A stretch of DNA of 64,000 nucleotides from Bacteroidales bacterium (GTDB taxonomy: Bacteria > Bacteroidota > Bacteroidia > Bacteroidales > VadinHA17): assembly GCA_022865305.1 (NCBI GenBank), contig JALHSP010000062.1, positions 62,001 to 126,000 of the forward strand, in the 5' to 3' direction. Positions 59,662-64,000 of the stretch are shown here, one piece after another. Below the pieces are notes generated by a model that was not told where the DNA came from, made no database searches, and saw nothing but the letters and a program-made list of their open reading frames with translations. The position numbers and the translations under genes were made by a program. Position 1 is the first letter of the stretch. Every line of letters starts with the position of its first letter.

Positions 59662-62600
59662 ATGGCATTAAGTTTTATAAAATCGAGCGGTAATATCATA
59701 ACTGAAGATTTCTGTTCAGCCCTGGCCGGAGAAACCAAAGCTGATTATGTAAAGGATAGAAGCTTTGGACCGGGCATGAAGAAGGTGGATGAAACTATAG
59801 CCACCTCATTTGAACTTCTACATGAACGATGGGAAGAAATACGTGTTCAAATAATTGAAAACAAGCTTGATAATACTACATTACGAAGGAGGTGGATTGT
59901 ACCTCTGCTCGAAATACTCGATTATACTCCGGTCTATGTGGCTTCTAATATAAAGAGTAATTCAGGTATTGAATACCACATCCACTATAAGGGTTGGGAT
60001 AGCGATTATGCACCGGATATACACATGGTTCATTCATCGCAGGATTTCGATACAAGAGATAAAACCAGTCGTACACATCCTATTAAAAGTCCGCAGGATT
60101 GCCTTCAGCAATTCCTTAATACCACCAATCATCAATGGGCGATTCTGATTAATGGTAAAAAAGTAAGATTACTGCGCGATTTCTATCACTCAATATCAAA
60201 GGGATTCCTTGAGTTTGACCTCGAGAGTATTTTTGAAACCGTCAACACAGAACAATTCAGGGTGCTGTATCGTATTCTACACTGCTCCCGAATTGAAAAT
60301 CAATACAGCGGAAAGCGTGAAACGGAACATGATGATGAAGGAAATCCTATTGAAGTTGAAGATACATGCCTGCTTGAAAGTTTTCACAAAAAATCGCGTG
60401 AAACAGGAGTTAAGATTGGTAATCATTTACGCAAACAGGTAGTTGAAGCAATAGAAATCCTTGGAAATGGATTTGCCGAAGGTCTTAATCCCGATGAATT
60501 CCAGAACGGGAAAATAAAAGCCTATTATACTGAAATACTAAATATTATCTACCGGCTGCTCTTCCTGATGTTTGCCGAACAGAAGGGTTGGTTACCTGTC
60601 CGCAACACCATCTACGCACGCACTTACAGCATAAATGCATTGCGCGAAATGACAGAACGGGGCAGCTACAGCCACGATGAAGAGAATGACCTCTGGGAGG
60701 GTATTAAGATCACTTTTAAACTGGTTTCTGATGGTTACAAATTCTCTAACGGAGATCAGATCAACGCCTTTGGAGGACAACTCTTTGCTGATAAAAAGAT
60801 CAGCACGGTTCTCCGACTTTCTCTGAAAAACAAAAACCTGCTTGACGCAATCTACAGGCTCAGCTATTTTAAGCTCGACAAGCTTGCCAACCGTATAAAC
60901 TATGCCAACCTCGCCATTGATGAGCTGGGTTCTGTTTATGAAAGCCTGCTCGATTATGAACCAAAGCTTGCCAGGGAGGATACCAAATTGGGTTCCCGTG
61001 AGATAAAAAGAGGCGAGTTCTATCTCGATCCCCGGGGGACCGATCGCAAGTCAACAGGTTCATATTATACTGACAGTCGCCTTGTTGCTCAATTGATTGA
61101 AAGCGCTTTGGTGCCGGTAATTGATAATGTAGTTAAGGATAAAAAGAGTCCTGAAGAAAAAGAAAAAGCACTTCTCGCTCTTAAAGTAGCCGATATTGCA
61201 TGCGGCTCGGGAGCCTTTCTTTGTGCTACAATGGAGAAGCTGGGAGAGCGTCTGGCATTGATCCGCATGGGTGATGAAGAACGCCCTACTGATGAACAGT
61301 TACGTGAGGCGAAGCGTGATGTTTTGCTCAACTGTATTTACGGTGTTGACCTTAATCCCATGGCTATTGAGCTGGCAAAATTTTCCTTGTGGATAACAGC
61401 CTCGCTGCCCGATATGCCACTAAGCTTTCTCGACCACAAACTTAAATGTGGTAACTCACTCATCGGAGCAACACCCGACCTTATAAAACAGGGAATACCC
61501 GAGGGCGCTTATTATGCTGTTACTCTTGATAATCCGGAAATTTGCACTGAGCTCCGAAAGAAGGTAAGGAAAGAACTCCAGCAACTCAGTAAGGCAGAAG
61601 AACCCAAGGTACAGTACGGACTTCAGTTTAAAAAAAGTGAAAAAGATGAGCTGTTGAATCTGCGTGAGAAACTAAACAGCAGACGACATGAAGACACAGA
61701 TGAAGTTGATTTGGTTGAGGAGGAATACCGGCAACTTGTAAAGCTGGAGCATAAGTTTAAAGATTGGATTCTTGCAGATGTATGGACTGCAGCATTTTTT
61801 ATTCCAAAAACCAGCCACGATCTGAAAATTTATCCTACAAATGCTACTCTGGAGGCTATTCGTGAAAACCAGTTTGTTGATGAGAATCTTATCGAACAGA
61901 CTTTAAGACTTTCTCACCAATATCACTTCTTTCATTTCCATCTAGAGTACCCAGAAGTCTTTGAGAAGGGTGGATTTGACTGTTTATTGGGAAATCCGCC
62001 ATGGGAAAAATTACAATTGGAAGAAGATGAGTTCTTTGAAGATAAAATATTGGATTTAAAAGCTTACAAAGGATACTGGATATCACAAAGCGATCTAAAA
62101 TCTTTTATAGAAAAGAAGACAAAGTTTTCATGGATGATTGGATATCGAGACATTACAAATATTTCTACCAATCGAAGAACGACCATCTGCACTTTTTTGC
62201 CCTTGTTTGGAATGGTAGATCCTTTGCGTTGTATTTATTTTGGAGACAAAAGTATACCTACAGACGCTCTCCTTCTCCTTGCTAATCTGAATTCTTTTGT
62301 TTTTGATTATTGTTCACGCCAAAAACTAAGTGGCTCACATTTAGCTATATTTATTTTGAAACAATTACCCATAATCAATAAAAGATTTATCTCAGAAAAG
62401 CTTATTACTTTGATAACTAACCATGTTCTCAAATTAACATACACTTCACATTCGTTAGACGCTCTAGCTGAAGATTTGAATATAGTTGCAAAATGTTTTC
62501 ATTGGGATGAAAAGCAGAGGATGCTTCTTCAATGCGAGCTTGATGCTATTTATGCCCATCTCTATGGCCTCGAGAAGGATGAGTTAGACTATATACTTGA

Positions 62601-62721
62601 GACCTTCCCAATTGTAAAACGAAAGGATATTGAAAAGTATGGCAGCTACCGGACAAAGGAGACCATATTGAAGCTTTATGATGAATTTGCCTGGGTAAAG
62701 GAAGAGATGAAAGGCAATTAA
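59662..62721 (+). CDS. Eco57I/DrmMI-like adenine-specific DNA methylase, apparently internally shortened
   Basis: SAM motif ADIACGSGAFLCATMEKLG; catalytic NPPW at 61993-62004; 1019 aa. Confidence 0.85.
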   Translation: MALSFIKSSGNIITEDFCSALAGETKADYVKDRSFGPGMKKVDETIATSFELLHERWEEIRVQIIENKLDNTTLRRRWIVPLLEILDYTPVYVASNIKSNSGIEYHIHYKGWDSDYAPDIHMVHSSQDFDTRDKTSRTHPIKSPQDCLQQFLNTTNHQWAILINGKKVRLLRDFYHSISKGFLEFDLESIFETVNTEQFRVLYRILHCSRIENQYSGKRETEHDDEGNPIEVEDTCLLESFHKKSRETGVKIGNHLRKQVVEAIEILGNGFAEGLNPDEFQNGKIKAYYTEILNIIYRLLFLMFAEQKGWLPVRNTIYARTYSINALREMTERGSYSHDEENDLWEGIKITFKLVSDGYKFSNGDQINAFGGQLFADKKISTVLRLSLKNKNLLDAIYRLSYFKLDKLANRINYANLAIDELGSVYESLLDYEPKLAREDTKLGSREIKRGEFYLDPRGTDRKSTGSYYTDSRLVAQLIESALVPVIDNVVKDKKSPEEKEKALLALKVADIACGSGAFLCATMEKLGERLALIRMGDEERPTDEQLREAKRDVLLNCIYGVDLNPMAIELAKFSLWITASLPDMPLSFLDHKLKCGNSLIGATPDLIKQGIPEGAYYAVTLDNPEICTELRKKVRKELQQLSKAEEPKVQYGLQFKKSEKDELLNLREKLNSRRHEDTDEVDLVEEEYRQLVKLEHKFKDWILADVWTAAFFIPKTSHDLKIYPTNATLEAIRENQFVDENLIEQTLRLSHQYHFFHFHLEYPEVFEKGGFDCLLGNPPWEKLQLEEDEFFEDKILDLKAYKGYWISQSDLKSFIEKKTKFSWMIGYRDITNISTNRRTTICTFLPLFGMVDPLRCIYFGDKSIPTDALLLLANLNSFVFDYCSRQKLSGSHLAIFILKQLPIINKRFISEKLITLITNHVLKLTYTSHSLDALAEDLNIVAKCFHWDEKQRMLLQCELDAIYAHLYGLEKDELDYILETFPIVKRKDIEKYGSYRTKETILKLYDEFAWVKEEMKGN

Positions 62722-62816
62722 GGCGATAAATTAAAATAATCGTGCATTTATAGCATTTATTCAATTATTCGTATTTATATACGATATTATATAATTATCT
62801 ATTTTTTTAGCGATAA

Positions 62817-62849
62817 TTGGTGAAATAGATAAAAAATGCTATATCTTTG
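62817..62849 (+). promoter_or_regulatory. Promoter TTG-N22-TATCTTTG immediately before SatD-like gene
   Basis: TTG 62817-62819; TATCTTTG 62842-62849; ATG at 62853. Confidence 0.55.
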
Positions 62850-62852
62850 GGT

Positions 62853-63488
62853 ATGATCATTTCAGGTGCTGTTATAACAGCAGACATAGTAAACTCATCA
62901 GTCCTTGGCACTATCGCTGTTAACAAGCTGGCAGAGAGACTGAAAGAGCTTATAAACGCAAATCAGGCTAAGTTTCTCTCTTTCTACCGCGGCGACAGCT
63001 TCCAGGGTTATCTCGTCGATCCTTATCCTGCCTATAAACTGGCACTTCAATTAAGAACTGAAACAAAACTGTTTCAGGCCGAAGCGCCCGAAGTAGAAAT
63101 TGACCTCAGAATATCTTTGGGAATAGGAGGTATTGATACCCCTGTAACTCATATAAACAGCGCTATGGGAGGAGCATTTGTTTTGTCGGGTCGCGGATTG
63201 GATGAATTTGAAAAAACAGGAAGAAAGTTTATAATTAAGTCGGAAGATCCGGCTGTAAACATTGCACTGGAGACCATCAGTCTTTTTACCGATTATCTCT
63301 TCAGCGATTTAACAATCAAACAGGCAGAGGTACTACAACATCTTCTGAACAACCGTACACAGATTGAAACTGCAAGAATTTTAAAAAAATCCCAATCTAC
63401 AATTAACAGTCATGTGCAGGCGCTGGGTTGGGCCGAAATGGAACAATTGCTTGATATTTATAATCAGTGCATTCAGAAAATAACCTAA
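62853..63488 (+). CDS. SatD-like protein with C-terminal HTH
   Basis: MIISGAVITADIVNSSVLG ... FYRGDSFQGYL ... helix-turn-helix-like NRTQIETARILKKSQSTINSHVQALGW; followed by DUF3307. Confidence 0.7.
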   Translation: MIISGAVITADIVNSSVLGTIAVNKLAERLKELINANQAKFLSFYRGDSFQGYLVDPYPAYKLALQLRTETKLFQAEAPEVEIDLRISLGIGGIDTPVTHINSAMGGAFVLSGRGLDEFEKTGRKFIIKSEDPAVNIALETISLFTDYLFSDLTIKQAEVLQHLLNNRTQIETARILKKSQSTINSHVQALGWAEMEQLLDIYNQCIQKIT

Positions 63489-63492
63489 CCTA

Positions 63493-64000
63493 ATGGATAA
63501 TGCAATAATCTGGCTCATACGTCTTCTTGCAGCCCACCTTATCACAGACTTCGTTCTTCAACCCGACTCCTGGGTAAAAGCCAAAAGAGAAAAACACCTT
63601 AAAGCAAAGGAGTTCTGGTTCCATATCTTGCTGACTACCCTGGTCGCTATATGGTTTACCTGCTTTGAAGGGTGGTGGTGGATAGCGCTTATGATATTTG
63701 TAACTCACTGGCTGATTGATTGGTGGAAAAGCTATCAGAAAGACTCAATTATCTCGTTTGTCACCGATCAGGTACTGCATTTATTGGTCATATTAATCAT
63801 CTGGAAGATTAAATTTCCACAAGCAACAAATATCACAGGACTGTTCAATACCTGCATTACAGATAAATCGTTCTGGATTGTTTTGATTGCCCTGGTCTTT
63901 TTAACCAAACCGGTGGGTGTAATAATAGGGATGATCACTGCCCCTTTTCGTGAAAAGATAAAAGAGTTAAACGAGAACACTCTTGAGAACGCCGGAACAT
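63493..64000 (+). CDS. DUF3307 membrane protein (partial, runs off right edge)
   Basis: Manual translation MDNAIIWLIRLLAAHLITDFVLQPDSWVKAKREKHLKAKEFWFHILLTTLVAIWFTCFEGWWWIALMIFVTHWLIDWWKSYQKDSIISFVTDQVLHLLVIL; typical DUF3307 opening and HWLIDWWK. Missing from ORF track because no stop in window. Confidence 0.85.
   Translation, partial: MDNAIIWLIRLLAAHLITDFVLQPDSWVKAKREKHLKAKEFWFHILLTTLVAIWFTCFEGWWWIALMIFVTHWLIDWWKSYQKDSIISFVTDQVLHLLVILIIWKIKFPQATNITGLFNTCITDKSFWIVLIALVFLTKPVGVIIGMITAPFREKIKELNENTLENAGT

Noticed and set aside
63490-63980. Minus-strand ORFs 63490..63708 and 63768..63980
   Set aside because: They are antisense shadows of the clearly coding plus-strand DUF3307 gene (63493 to window end).
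1-64000. CRISPR array, tRNA or rRNA genes, intact transposase
   Set aside because: Looked for but none seen; the repeats present are short, diverged and lack spacer-repeat periodicity.

Overview
The window looks like one contig from a Bacteroidota (Bacteroidales-like) chromosome. Supporting signs are the core gene content, TAnnTTTG-type promoters and a partial gene resembling the T9SS plug family. From left to right it contains: the 5' part of a DUF5103/T9SS-plug-like gene (-); a complete Na+-NQR operon (nqrA-F) with apbE and a small Cys-rich membrane protein resembling NqrM; a fused 2-oxoacid dehydrogenase E1; GTP-PEPCK plus an aminotransferase; YqgE/AlgH; holA-amn; a stand-alone HsdR_N-type nuclease plus a NUDIX-helical-repeat fusion; yedF-selD; assorted hydrolases; a phosphate locus (PiT, OprP-like porin, pstSCAB, convergent phoU-phoB-phoR); a FadL-like porin; and a carbohydrate-catabolism cluster (GH106-like, fucose/arabinose isomerase-like, TonB receptor, DUF1080, GH43-like, DUF4350, GH105). 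After a repeat-rich, AT-rich junction comes a defence-like module: a protein with the RNxxxH HEPN motif, a DrmD-like SNF2 helicase broken by a frameshift, and an Eco57I/DrmMI-like adenine methylase that appears internally truncated. A SatD-like + DUF3307 pair runs off the right edge. Intergenic regions carry at least eight copies of a C-run/G-run palindromic repeat family (one copy forms the C-terminus of a protein), a perfect 16-bp inverted repeat, and many short tandem 'word' repeats. The strongest leads are the HEPN/DrmD-like/methylase module, the palindromic repeat family, the NUDIX-helical fusion next to the HsdR_N nuclease, and the NqrM-like protein. All family assignments were made by eye from protein sequence; no database search was run.
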